A stretch of 18,204 nucleotides of DNA from Burkholderiales bacterium (GTDB lineage Bacteria; Pseudomonadota; Gammaproteobacteria; Burkholderiales; Burkholderiaceae_D). Under the pieces are notes generated by a model. It was not told the DNA's origin and made no database searches. It saw nothing but the letters and a program-made list of their open reading frames with translations. Numbering within the stretch: the first letter of the stretch is position 1; every line of letters begins with the position of its first letter. The stretch spans positions 1 through 18,204 of the forward strand of contig SYFN01000119.1 in the NCBI GenBank assembly GCA_005800405.1. The letters are read 5' to 3'. The translations under genes were made by a program, and so were the position numbers. Below, piece by piece: positions 7,319 to 15,188 of the stretch.

Positions 7319-7347
7319 ATGATAGATACATTAAACAATCGGGTAAA
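7319..7347 (-). promoter_or_regulatory. Candidate sigma-70 promoter of the sbtA-like gene
   Basis: Reading leftward, TTTACC (complement of 7342-7347) and TATCAT (complement of 7319-7324) are separated by 17 bases. They match 4/6 and 5/6 of the -35 and -10 consensus. The -35 lies inside the palindrome between the two genes, so a bound LysR protein would directly contact or occlude it. Position 20 bases upstream of the chosen start codon is suitable. Confidence 0.45.
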
Positions 7348-7367
7348 ATCGAATTTTACATTGTTTA
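7332..7367. promoter_or_regulatory. Two-step interrupted palindrome, likely LysR-type operator
   Basis: TAAACAAT (7332-7339) is mirrored by ATTGTTTA (7360-7367), and inside it GTAAAAT (7343-7349) is mirrored by ATTTTAC (7353-7359) around CGA. Both arms are perfect. The only asymmetry is three extra bases (CGG, 7340-7342) on the left. The 36-base element occupies the centre of the 85-base gap between the divergent transporter and LysR genes. LysR regulators bind dyads with T-x11-A character in such gaps, so this is the expected autoregulatory and activator site. Confidence 0.65.
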
Positions 7368-7383
7368 CCATAGATAAAAAGCA

Positions 7384-8280
7384 ATGAATATGACTTTCAG
7401 ACAGCTGCGACTGGTGCTGGCGCTGGCCGATACCGGCAGCGTCAGCGCAGCGGCGCGCGCGACCCATGTGACTCAACCCACTGCCTCAATGCAGTTGCGC
7501 GAGGCCGCAAACGCGGTGGGCATGCCTTTGTACGAAGTGATAGGCAAACGCGTGCATCTAACCGAAGCCGGGAAAGAGCTCGCCCGAACCGCGCGTGCGA
7601 TGTCGGCGGAGTGGGAAGCATTTGAACAAAAAATCGATGGCCTCAAAGGGCTGACGCGAGGCCGCCTGAAAGTAACCGTGGTCAGCACAGCGAAGTATTT
7701 CGTACCCCGTCTGCTGGGCGGCTTTTGCGCCAAATACCGCGCGATCGATATTTCACTCGAGGTTCTTAATCGCGATGGTGTCGTCAGTCGGCTCGCTGAT
7801 AATCTCGACGATCTCTACATCATGTCCATGCCACCTGGTACATTTGATCTCGAGGATCAGGTATTCATGCCCAATCCACTGGTCGTGATTGGACCCCGAA
7901 AAAAACGGTCTGCCAATCGAAGCACGATGGATTTACGCGCATTGGCGAGCAGTCGGTTTATCCTGCGCGAACCAGGTTCAGGCACTCGCATGGCAACCGA
8001 TGCCCATTTTCAAAGGCTGGGTTTCAACCCGGAAATGAAGCTGGAGCTGGGCAGCAATGAAGCGATTCGGGAAGCCGTGGCAGGTGGTCTGGGTGTTGCG
8101 GTGATTTCTCAGCATGCGCTACAAGGTCATGCATCAGGACTTGGCGTTTCGATATTGGATGTCAAGGGTTTTCCCCTGCAGTCGCAGTGGCATGTCGTGC
8201 ACCACAAGGGCAAGCAGTTGTCACCGATTGCGACAATCTTCCGCGATCATTTGCTCAAGAGCTCGACGCTGTGGCGCTAA
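7384..8280 (+). CDS. LysR-family transcriptional regulator (CbbR/CmpR-like)
   Basis: The 298-residue protein has normal LysR length. The N-terminal winged helix-turn-helix covers about residues 4-62 (FRQLRLVLALADTGSVSAAA, then THVTQPTASMQLREAANAVG and LTEAGKELA). A linker helix and a two-lobed effector domain follow (about 90-295). The stretch STAKYFVPRLLGGFCAKY and LEVLNRDGVVSRLADN resemble CbbR/CmpR regulators, which control carbon-fixation and inorganic-carbon transport genes. The divergent SbtA-like gene supports a role in controlling bicarbonate uptake. The regulator probably also represses itself through the palindrome 16-50 bases upstream of its start. A second ATG at 7390 is an alternative start. 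The effector is not evident from the sequence. Confidence 0.92.
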   Translation: MNMTFRQLRLVLALADTGSVSAAARATHVTQPTASMQLREAANAVGMPLYEVIGKRVHLTEAGKELARTARAMSAEWEAFEQKIDGLKGLTRGRLKVTVVSTAKYFVPRLLGGFCAKYRAIDISLEVLNRDGVVSRLADNLDDLYIMSMPPGTFDLEDQVFMPNPLVVIGPRKKRSANRSTMDLRALASSRFILREPGSGTRMATDAHFQRLGFNPEMKLELGSNEAIREAVAGGLGVAVISQHALQGHASGLGVSILDVKGFPLQSQWHVVHHKGKQLSPIATIFRDHLLKSSTLWR

Positions 8281-8316
8281 GTCGCTGAACAAAAATCGAC
8301 GACACAGGCGCAGGCA

Positions 8317-8520
8317 TCAGAGGAGCAGCGTAAACGCCCCGGCCATCACGAGCGAGAACAGGATGACCAGACCTAGGAGATAAAAACCAATGCGTCGCTG
8401 GGCACGACGCGCAGCGGCCAGTCTGTCTGCCAGAGCAAGCTGATCCTTCTCCAGACTCGCAAGTCGCTCTCTGGCTGATTTGAGTTCATTCAGGGTGTGA
8501 TTGACCCGACCATCATCCAT
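8317..8520 (-). CDS. Small coiled-coil/single-pass membrane protein, unknown function
   Basis: This 67-residue protein has two visible parts: an amphipathic, Glu/Arg/Leu-rich stretch (about 8-42) with heptad-like Leu spacing that predicts a coiled coil, and a C-terminal transmembrane helix (about 45-66, FYLLGLVILFSLVMAGAFTLLL). The RAQRR segment just before the helix suggests that the N-terminal part is cytoplasmic. The ribosome binding site is weak. The gene lies in the opposite direction to both neighbours, its stop 36 bases after the LysR stop. The clear two-part architecture makes a real gene likely, but no family is recognised. Confidence 0.6.
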   Translation of the reverse strand: MDDGRVNHTLNELKSARERLASLEKDQLALADRLAAARRAQRRIGFYLLGLVILFSLVMAGAFTLLL

Positions 8521-8831
8521 TAGGCAGCCACGAAAATAGGTGGGTAGCTGCGAAAACGCTGCTACCGCTAAAAAGTCTGAATATAGCAGCAGTCACCGAT
8601 TTTCTATCATTATTAAATTGATATTAAACTGAACTCGCGCCCCGGTCGTTGCAAACACTCGCCGCCAATTTTCAATTTAAAAACAAGTTACGCATCAAAG
8701 TTGGCGAACACCGAACATTGGGATATCGCGTATCCTTCTTTTTCCACCAAGGCGGCATGGTGCGCGCGACCGGCGCGAAGCCAGGACGCGGCCTCATTTT
8801 GCATGGCTGGACAAACTACAGAACGTCGATC
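8521..8831. promoter_or_regulatory. Divergent intergenic region with hairpin and AT-rich patch
   Basis: These 311 bases separate the leftward small membrane protein from the rightward caspase lipoprotein. At 8543-8566 there is a hairpin: GGTAGC-T-GCG, loop AAAA, CGC-T-GCTACC, with a 9-bp stem interrupted by one T/T mismatch. It would be transcribed in the leader of the leftward gene. An AT-rich stretch (about 8601-8630, with TATCAT and TTGATA boxes) is the most promoter-like part, but no well-spaced -35/-10 pair could be fixed. The lipoprotein frame stays open back to 8649, yet the translated leader has no features and the lipoprotein signal begins only at 8832. Confidence 0.35.
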
Positions 8832-11294
8832 ATGAACGCCGTCAATGTATCACCACGATTCGCGCCGTCTTTTTGCGCTCTGCTCGTGTCAATACTTGGA
8901 CTCGCCGCCTGTGGTGGTGATTACACGAATCAGGTAACTCAAATCACTGGCAAAACCCGTTATCTGAATCCGAACGCGGCCAGTACAAAAACCCAAGGGT
9001 TTGAATCAGCTTACATTGATCAGCGAGGCGTGCTGACCATCACATTGAAAGAAAAAATCAGCTCGCCGGAATTCGAAGCGCCGATTGTTCAACGTCGGGA
9101 AGTGACCGGTAAGCGTGCCAATCCGATTGGATCCACGCTGGCAGCCACATTCACGATTGGCTTGTATCCGTTGCTGGCACCGGGAAATTTTTTGAAAGAT
9201 ACCTTTGGTCACGAGACAGGAACCCAAGTTCTGAGTGAGGAGCCCGATCGCAATCGTGCCGTGGCGACTGGTCGCAGTGAATGGGTGACACTGCCACTGA
9301 ACGGTGCTCAAATCGAGATAACCGGGCTTAGGACCACTATCACTCGTGAAATCCAGCTCAATTCACAAGGCTCTGGCTCCATTGATGTCGGCAGCGAACT
9401 GTTCGATCGATACGTTGAAGCAGGAAACCTGAAACGTCTGTCGATTGTTTGTAAAAATTGTGTTGTCAACACGAGTGTTTCAGGTCTAGCCGCGCGAACA
9501 TCGCTGGAATTCACCCCTCCTGATAGCTGGCGGTTGCTGGCGGAATATCGCAAAAGTCCCGACCTTGTCTGGGTCGCCGACTCCGATTTGGTCGGCGCTC
9601 GGAGCCGAAGGGCTGCGAGCAACCGATCGCGTGCAGTCGCCTGGAAGGATATCACTGCCGCCGCACAAAAGCGTGGTGAAACTCAGATGCAGAGACTTGC
9701 AGAGCTGCCCGAAGCCTTGCGCCGCGAACGACGCGAAATAGAAGCCTCGAGGCCTCCACCAGAAGTAACGCTGACGCGCGATGAATTCGAATCGACAGCC
9801 GAATTCAACGAACGCGTACGAGCCACTCGGGCGAGTGAAGAGGCAAAACGGGCCGCGTACGATCGTCGCGTTGAAAACCTGAACCGCAAGTTGCGTGAGT
9901 TTCAGGACAATCTTCCAAAAACGCTGCCCCGCCCTCTGGTATTACAATCGATCAGTGAAAGTCTCTTTGAACTGGTCGGCGAACCCGAGGTGAAAAACGT
10001 CATCTATGACGCCGATCTTAAACGCTTCATCATCACGGTTGCTGGCTCTACGCAACCAGATCGTGCACCCATGACATTTACGATGGTGACGCAACACGAT
10101 ATTGACTCGGATCAGGGCAGACGACTCAAGCAGTTAATCAGTCGTGCCCGCCCTTTCCTGCGCATGGCAGCGAGCGACAAGCTTATACGTCCGGTATCTG
10201 GGCACTTGATGTTGAGCGATCAGGTGCTTGCCATGCAATTCGTCGACAATGTGGAAATATCCGCTTTGGATACTGTGAAGCCCGAGACAGGGCAGATGGC
10301 CAATCTACGGCCTCTGCGGAAAATTGAAAGCGGTGCCGTGGCGACACAATCACTGGTACTCGCCGATGATGTCGAGAGCCGCAAGCTGCGCGAGCGACTA
10401 GAAGAACTGCGTGATGATGTGCGGCAGCGTCAACAAGTCAGCGCTGAGAAAGAACGACTTAACGAAGAAATTCGTCAGCTTGAAGCTCGCCTTAAAACCA
10501 TGGACCAGGGTGAATTCAATGATGACCTTGCCGAGGTGATCGCAAAAATTTTACCCGTGCGCGCTATTGGAAATACCTTTGCCGTGGTGATTGGTATTGC
10601 CGACTATGAGGAGCTGCCACGTGTGACGTTCGCGGATCGCTCTGCCAAAAATTTCGCTGATCTGATCCGCAGACAATTTGGCATTCCACCCGAACACATG
10701 GTCAGCCTGATCAATGATGAGGCGACCGGCGTGCGCATGATGACACGCCTGCGTACCGTGGTCGGTCGCCTGACCCACAAGGACAGGCTGATGGTGTACT
10801 ACTCTGGTCATGCGGCGCCGACGCGCGACGGCAAGCACACTGTGCTAATCCGCCAGGATGCCTCGGACGGTCATCTGGATGATCCTGCTTTCAGACTTAA
10901 CGAGTTCTACCAAATTCTGCTTCGAAGTAATGCACAACAAATCGTCGTGGTACTGGACACCTGTTTCTCGGGTCGCTCTGAGGGTAACAAGCTGATTTAC
11001 AACGATGTCGCACCCGTGATCCCGGTGTCGCGCGACGGCGCAACACCGCCAAACGACTCGCGGCTTACCGTGCTCGCAGCGGCTGGACCCTCCGATTTTG
11101 CCAACGGTCTGCGCGGGCGAGGTCATCGGTTATTCTCTTATCATTTGCTGCATGAGATGGCCAAAACCGGCAGTCTGGTTCCGGACCGTTTTAATGTGGT
11201 GAGCGAAGCGGTACAGCGCGATGCCATCGCACTGGGACCGGATTATCGTCAGAAACCTTTGTGGCTGGGCAAAATAAAAACGGTGAAACCATGA
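8832..11294 (+). CDS. Lipoprotein with C-terminal caspase-family (peptidase C14) domain
   Basis: The start at ATG 8832 gives an 820-residue protein with a lipoprotein signal: hydrophobic 14-24, lipobox LAAC with lipidated C27, and Gly at +2, which suggests outer-membrane sorting. After a beta-rich N-terminal region there is a charged helical segment (about 290-360, with TRDEFESTAEFNERV), a folded middle part, and a predicted coiled coil (about 513-557). The caspase/p20 domain begins at FAVVIGIADYEELP (583). Its catalytic dyad is His660 in YYSGHAA and Cys711 in VLDTCFSGR. Both are intact, so a cysteine protease (metacaspase/orthocaspase-like, probably Arg/Lys-directed by family) acting in the periplasm is expected. 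Such lipid-anchored forms are poorly characterised. The last codons overlap the next gene by ATGA, implying translational coupling to an SDR. I found no partner substrate or toxin gene next to it. Confidence 0.88.
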   Translation: MNAVNVSPRFAPSFCALLVSILGLAACGGDYTNQVTQITGKTRYLNPNAASTKTQGFESAYIDQRGVLTITLKEKISSPEFEAPIVQRREVTGKRANPIGSTLAATFTIGLYPLLAPGNFLKDTFGHETGTQVLSEEPDRNRAVATGRSEWVTLPLNGAQIEITGLRTTITREIQLNSQGSGSIDVGSELFDRYVEAGNLKRLSIVCKNCVVNTSVSGLAARTSLEFTPPDSWRLLAEYRKSPDLVWVADSDLVGARSRRAASNRSRAVAWKDITAAAQKRGETQMQRLAELPEALRRERREIEASRPPPEVTLTRDEFESTAEFNERVRATRASEEAKRAAYDRRVENLNRKLREFQDNLPKTLPRPLVLQSISESLFELVGEPEVKNVIYDADLKRFIITVAGSTQPDRAPMTFTMVTQHDIDSDQGRRLKQLISRARPFLRMAASDKLIRPVSGHLMLSDQVLAMQFVDNVEISALDTVKPETGQMANLRPLRKIESGAVATQSLVLADDVESRKLRERLEELRDDVRQRQQVSAEKERLNEEIRQLEARLKTMDQGEFNDDLAEVIAKILPVRAIGNTFAVVIGIADYEELPRVTFADRSAKNFADLIRRQFGIPPEHMVSLINDEATGVRMMTRLRTVVGRLTHKDRLMVYYSGHAAPTRDGKHTVLIRQDASDGHLDDPAFRLNEFYQILLRSNAQQIVVVLDTCFSGRSEGNKLIYNDVAPVIPVSRDGATPPNDSRLTVLAAAGPSDFANGLRGRGHRLFSYHLLHEMAKTGSLVPDRFNVVSEAVQRDAIALGPDYRQKPLWLGKIKTVKP

Positions 11295-12052
11295 TCAATC
11301 AACTGAACCTTCAGCAGCGTCATGCTGTCGTTACGGGTGCCGCATCCGGCCTTGGCTTCGCCATAGCCAATCGCCTCCTCACCTCGGGTGCCCGACTAAC
11401 CCTCTGGGATCGGGACCCGACAGGCCTGCAGCAAGCGGTACATCATCTGCAAGCCAGCGCAGCGGGCAGCGTGATCAATGCTTTCACAGTTGATGTGGCT
11501 TCGCATGCTTCCGTGGCTGATGCAGCGCGCAGCACGCAAGCGATCGCCCCCGTCGACATTCTGGTCAACTCCGCCGGTATCAGCGGACCCAATGCCAAGC
11601 TCTGGGAGTACCCGACCGATGCCTGGGAGCAGATCATTGACATCAATCTCAATGGCACCTTCCTCTGCTGCCGCGAATTGGTACCCGGTATGCGAGAGCG
11701 CAATTATGGCCGCATCGTGAACATCGCCTCGGTCGCGGGCAAAGAGGGCAACCCGAATGCCAGCGCCTACAGTGCAAGCAAGGCTGCCGTGATTGGCCTG
11801 ACCAAATCGCTGGGCAAAGAACTTGCCGATACCAGCATCTGCGTGAACTGCGTTACCCCAGCCGCCGTGAAGACCGCCATTCTGGACCAGAATTCTGCGG
11901 AGCACATTGCCTACATGCTCAGCAAAATACCGATGGGACGTTTTGGGACACCCGAAGAAATCGCCGCGATGGTGGCTTGGCTTTGTACCGAGGAATGCTC
12001 ATTTACGACGGGTGCCGTGTTTGATCTGAGTGGCGGGCGCGCGACCTATTGA
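11291..12052 (+). CDS. SDR-family NAD(P)-dependent oxidoreductase
   Basis: The gene encodes 253 residues from ATG 11291, which overlaps the caspase gene stop as ATGA. An upstream in-frame start at 11261 is rejected because 11291 gives the usual length and a GGTGA element stands ahead. Motifs: TGAASGLG (15-22), D40 closing strand 2 (NAD preference), NSAG (93-96), catalytic N119, S147, Y160, K164 (Y-S-A-S-K), and the C-terminal dimer segment GAVFDLSGGRATY. The overall sequence resembles sugar-acid and 3-oxoacyl-ACP reductase-type SDRs. The SGGRATY ending is one I associate with 2-keto-3-deoxy-L-rhamnonate/fuconate dehydrogenases, but this is weak evidence. Coupling to a lipoprotein protease is unexpected for a cytoplasmic dehydrogenase. 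It differs from the first SDR in this window and is not a recent copy. Confidence 0.9.
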   Translation: MINQLNLQQRHAVVTGAASGLGFAIANRLLTSGARLTLWDRDPTGLQQAVHHLQASAAGSVINAFTVDVASHASVADAARSTQAIAPVDILVNSAGISGPNAKLWEYPTDAWEQIIDINLNGTFLCCRELVPGMRERNYGRIVNIASVAGKEGNPNASAYSASKAAVIGLTKSLGKELADTSICVNCVTPAAVKTAILDQNSAEHIAYMLSKIPMGRFGTPEEIAAMVAWLCTEECSFTTGAVFDLSGGRATY

Positions 12053-12066
12053 ATCGTACGAAGCAC

Positions 12067-12081
12067 ATCGAAGACTTCGAT
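12067..12081. terminator. Short palindrome between convergent SDR and RND genes
   Basis: ATCGAAG-A-CTTCGAT is a perfect 15-base palindrome in the 52-base gap between the rightward SDR stop and the leftward RND permease stop. With a realistic loop only a 5-bp stem remains, and only TTTCT follows. It is at best a weak bidirectional terminator. Confidence 0.3.
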
Positions 12082-12104
12082 TTCTATACTGGGTAAGCTC
12101 TCAT

Positions 12105-15100
12105 TTACTCCGCTTTACGCAAAACGGTTTGGCTGAATCGCCGCCATAGATCTTGGGCGTCATCGACGAAGGTATAAACGGCAGGTACCACCAGGAGTGA
12201 TAACAGGGTGGAGGTAATCAAGCCACCGATGACCGTGACAGCCATAGGTGAGCGGAAACTTGGGTCTGCTCCGAAGCCTAGCGCTAAAGGCATCATGCCC
12301 GCCCCCATCGCAATCGTAGTCATCAGAATCGGGCGGCTCCGCTTGTGACAAGCGTCTACCAGTGCGTCGAACCTCGACATGCCTGCATGGCGGGCCAGAA
12401 TCACATAATCAACCAGCAGAATGGAGTTCTTGGTCACGATACCCATCAGCATAATCAATCCAATCATGGATGGCATCGACAATGCCTTGTGAGTGACCAG
12501 CAGACCAACAAAAGCACCGCCTATCGACAGCGGCAGCGCTGCAAGAATTGTGATCGGCTGCATGAAGTCGTGGAACAGCAGTACCAGCACCCCATAGATG
12601 CAGAGCACCCCAATCAGCATGGCGATGCCGAAGCTCTCAAACAGCGCCTGCATTTCTTGCGCATCACCCAGCTCGGCAATCGTGACTGAGGGCGGCAGGT
12701 TTTTCATGCTGGGCAGTGCACGCGCTTCTTCATTCAACTCACCCAGCGAACGACTGCCCAACTCCACCTCCAGGGTGACATTACGGCTGCGGTTCAGCCT
12801 GTCGATTTGCGCCGGGCCGCTGTCCATGCTCACACTGGCGACCGTGCCCAGCATCACCGGACCCTGGCGTCCCGGTACCGATAAGCGCTCGATCGCTGCC
12901 AGATCAGCGCGCACATCATTGGGTAACTTCACGCGAATCGGTACCTGACGTTCTGACAAATTCAACCTCGGCAGGTTGACGTCATAGTCACCGGCGGTAG
13001 CAACGCGTACCGTCTCAGCAATACCCGCCGTGGTCACACCAAGGTCTGCCGCGCGCGCGGCATCAGGTCGAACGATGATCTCAGGTCGGACCAGCGATGC
13101 GCTTGAGTTGACATTGCCAATACCATTTATCGTTCGCAACTCGCGCTCGACTAGACGCGCCGCCGTCGCAAGCGCAAACGGATCATCACTTTTCAAAACG
13201 AGCTGCATCTTGACGCCGGTATCCGGCGGGCCAACGGTGAAGCGTGCACCTGGAATTTCATCCAGTCTGGTGCGTAACTGATTCTCCAGATCCTGCAATG
13301 ACTCAGCGCGCTCATCACGATGGATCACGTTCAGTGTCAGCACAGCGCGTCGCGCTTCAGCGGCGGCGCCCGGCACAAATGCGTCGCCACTGGAACCACC
13401 ACCGATCGAGCTGAAGATACGCTGGACGCCGTTGACTTTCATCGCGGTGAGTCTTGCCTGTTCGGCCGTAGCAGTAGTCTCTGCCAAGGTACTGCCCGGC
13501 GGCAGCTCGACCGTGATCTGCGTTTGTCCGCGGTCGGCCGGCGGTATGAAGCCTGTCGGTAGCAAGGGCACCAGCGACAATGAAGCCACAAAAAACGCCG
13601 CAGAGGCAATCGCCGTCACCCAGCGGTAGCGCAGACACCAGCGCATCACGCCGAGGTAGCTGCGCATCAGCCGGCCATCTTTCGGCGCCACATGCTTCGC
13701 CGGCTTGAGCAAATAGGCCGACATCATCGGCGTAAGTAAGCGCGCCACCACCAATGATGAGAACACTGCGACTGCGGCAGTCCAGCCAAACTGTTTGAAG
13801 AACAAACCAGGCACACCAACCATGAAGGCGGTTGGTAGAAACACTGCGACCAAGGTAAACGTGGTTGCAATCACCGCCATGCCAATCTCATCCGCCGCCT
13901 CGAGTGCAGCTTTCATGGGTGTCTTCCCCATTTGCAGGTGTCGCGCAATGTTCTCAATCTCGACAATTGCATCATCCACCAGCACACCGACCACCAGTGC
14001 TAATGAAAGCAGGGTCACGGTATTGATGGTGTACCCGAACCATGACATGGCCAGAAAGGTCGGGATCACCGAAAGTGGCAAAGCTGATGCCGCCACCAAA
14101 GTCGCACGCCAATCACGCAAAAACCAGAGCACCACCAGCACCGCCAACAGCGCGCCTTCGTACAGCAGAATCATCGAGCCTTGGTAGTTCTCTTCGACCG
14201 GTTGTGCGTTATCGATCACCTCCGTAATCCGCAGATGAGGGTTTTCTGCCTGCAGCCCATTCACCACCTCGCGAACGCCTTGTGCCACCATCAATTCACC
14301 ATAGCCCTTGGTGCGCGACACTTCGAAACCAACCACCAATGTGCCATCCTGAGTGGCGATGGCGCGTGGCTCGGCGACGGTATCGTCAACAGTCGCGATT
14401 TGATCCAGTCTTACGCGCCTGCCATCGTCGAGCGAGATTTCAATGAGCTCTAATTCAGCTGCTGTCTTGACGGTGGCAATAGTACGAACTGACTGCTCTG
14501 CGCCAGAGACATCGCCACGACCACCCGGGGCCTCTTGCTGCACCTGACGCAGCCTGCGGGAAACATCGATGGCGGTGACACGCAGCGCGTTCATGCGCTC
14601 CGTATCCAGCTCGATACGAACTTCACGCGAGACGCCACCAATGCGCTTGATGGCACCGACGCCTTTGACGGCAAGCAAGCGTTTGGTGACATTGTTATCA
14701 ATGAACCATGAGACCTCTTGTAAGTCGGGCGCACTGCCAGAGGTATTGGGAACGGCGGACACACTGAAGGTCAAAATCGGCCGGCCGGCAGTAGAGACTT
14801 TGGTCACGGAGGGATCACGCACGTCAGCCGGCAGATCGGCGCGCACCCGCGCTACCGCATCGCGTACATCGTTTACCGCATCCGAGAGATTTTTTTCAAG
14901 GACAAACTCAACCGTGACAGTCACTTGTCCATCAAGCACCTTGGTATAAATATTTTTGATACCCTGCAAACTGGCGACCGAGCCTTCGATCTTGCGCGCC
15001 ACCTCGGTCTCGAGCTGGGCCGGTGCAGCACCCGGCAACGAAGCCACTACGTTCACGATGGGCAGTTCGATATCGGGAAGATCCTGAATCGCATTCGAGC

Positions 15101-15188
15101 GAAATGCGAGCAGTCCAGCCAGCGTCAGCAGCGCGAACAACAAGATCGCGGGTACTGGATTGCGAATCGAGAGCGCGGAAAAATTCAC
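12105..15188 (-). CDS. RND multidrug efflux permease (HAE-1/AcrB-like)
   Basis: The 1027-residue inner-membrane pump subunit has normal length for the AcrB/MexB family. TM1 starts at residue 12, followed by LPDIELPIVNVVASLPGAAPAQLETEV and the porter domain. The TM4 proton-relay pair D405/D406 sits in VGVLVDDAIVEIENI, and the partner lysine K920 is in TM10 (MGIVTKNSILLVDYV), so proton coupling should be functional. The second half repeats the architecture after about residue 530. It starts with GTG at 15188, which overlaps the adaptor stop as GTGA. It is the third gene of a leftward operon (outer-membrane channel, adaptor, permease). The set suggests drug, solvent or other toxic-compound export. 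The HAE-1 features exclude the heavy-metal (CusA) subfamily. Confidence 0.95.
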   Translation of the reverse strand: MNFSALSIRNPVPAILLFALLTLAGLLAFRSNAIQDLPDIELPIVNVVASLPGAAPAQLETEVARKIEGSVASLQGIKNIYTKVLDGQVTVTVEFVLEKNLSDAVNDVRDAVARVRADLPADVRDPSVTKVSTAGRPILTFSVSAVPNTSGSAPDLQEVSWFIDNNVTKRLLAVKGVGAIKRIGGVSREVRIELDTERMNALRVTAIDVSRRLRQVQQEAPGGRGDVSGAEQSVRTIATVKTAAELELIEISLDDGRRVRLDQIATVDDTVAEPRAIATQDGTLVVGFEVSRTKGYGELMVAQGVREVVNGLQAENPHLRITEVIDNAQPVEENYQGSMILLYEGALLAVLVVLWFLRDWRATLVAASALPLSVIPTFLAMSWFGYTINTVTLLSLALVVGVLVDDAIVEIENIARHLQMGKTPMKAALEAADEIGMAVIATTFTLVAVFLPTAFMVGVPGLFFKQFGWTAAVAVFSSLVVARLLTPMMSAYLLKPAKHVAPKDGRLMRSYLGVMRWCLRYRWVTAIASAAFFVASLSLVPLLPTGFIPPADRGQTQITVELPPGSTLAETTATAEQARLTAMKVNGVQRIFSSIGGGSSGDAFVPGAAAEARRAVLTLNVIHRDERAESLQDLENQLRTRLDEIPGARFTVGPPDTGVKMQLVLKSDDPFALATAARLVERELRTINGIGNVNSSASLVRPEIIVRPDAARAADLGVTTAGIAETVRVATAGDYDVNLPRLNLSERQVPIRVKLPNDVRADLAAIERLSVPGRQGPVMLGTVASVSMDSGPAQIDRLNRSRNVTLEVELGSRSLGELNEEARALPSMKNLPPSVTIAELGDAQEMQALFESFGIAMLIGVLCIYGVLVLLFHDFMQPITILAALPLSIGGAFVGLLVTHKALSMPSMIGLIMLMGIVTKNSILLVDYVILARHAGMSRFDALVDACHKRSRPILMTTIAMGAGMMPLALGFGADPSFRSPMAVTVIGGLITSTLLSLLVVPAVYTFVDDAQDLWRRFSQTVLRKAE

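Noticed and set aside
7298..7331. Start of the SbtA-like gene at 7331
   Set aside because: This would add a polar 11-residue leader that overlaps the promoter box. The downstream ATG at 7298 has AGAGG at suitable spacing and leads straight into the first membrane helix.
8649..8831. Upstream extension of the caspase lipoprotein
   Set aside because: It would place about 61 residues in front of the lipoprotein signal, which must be N-terminal. No ribosome binding site supports the earlier start.
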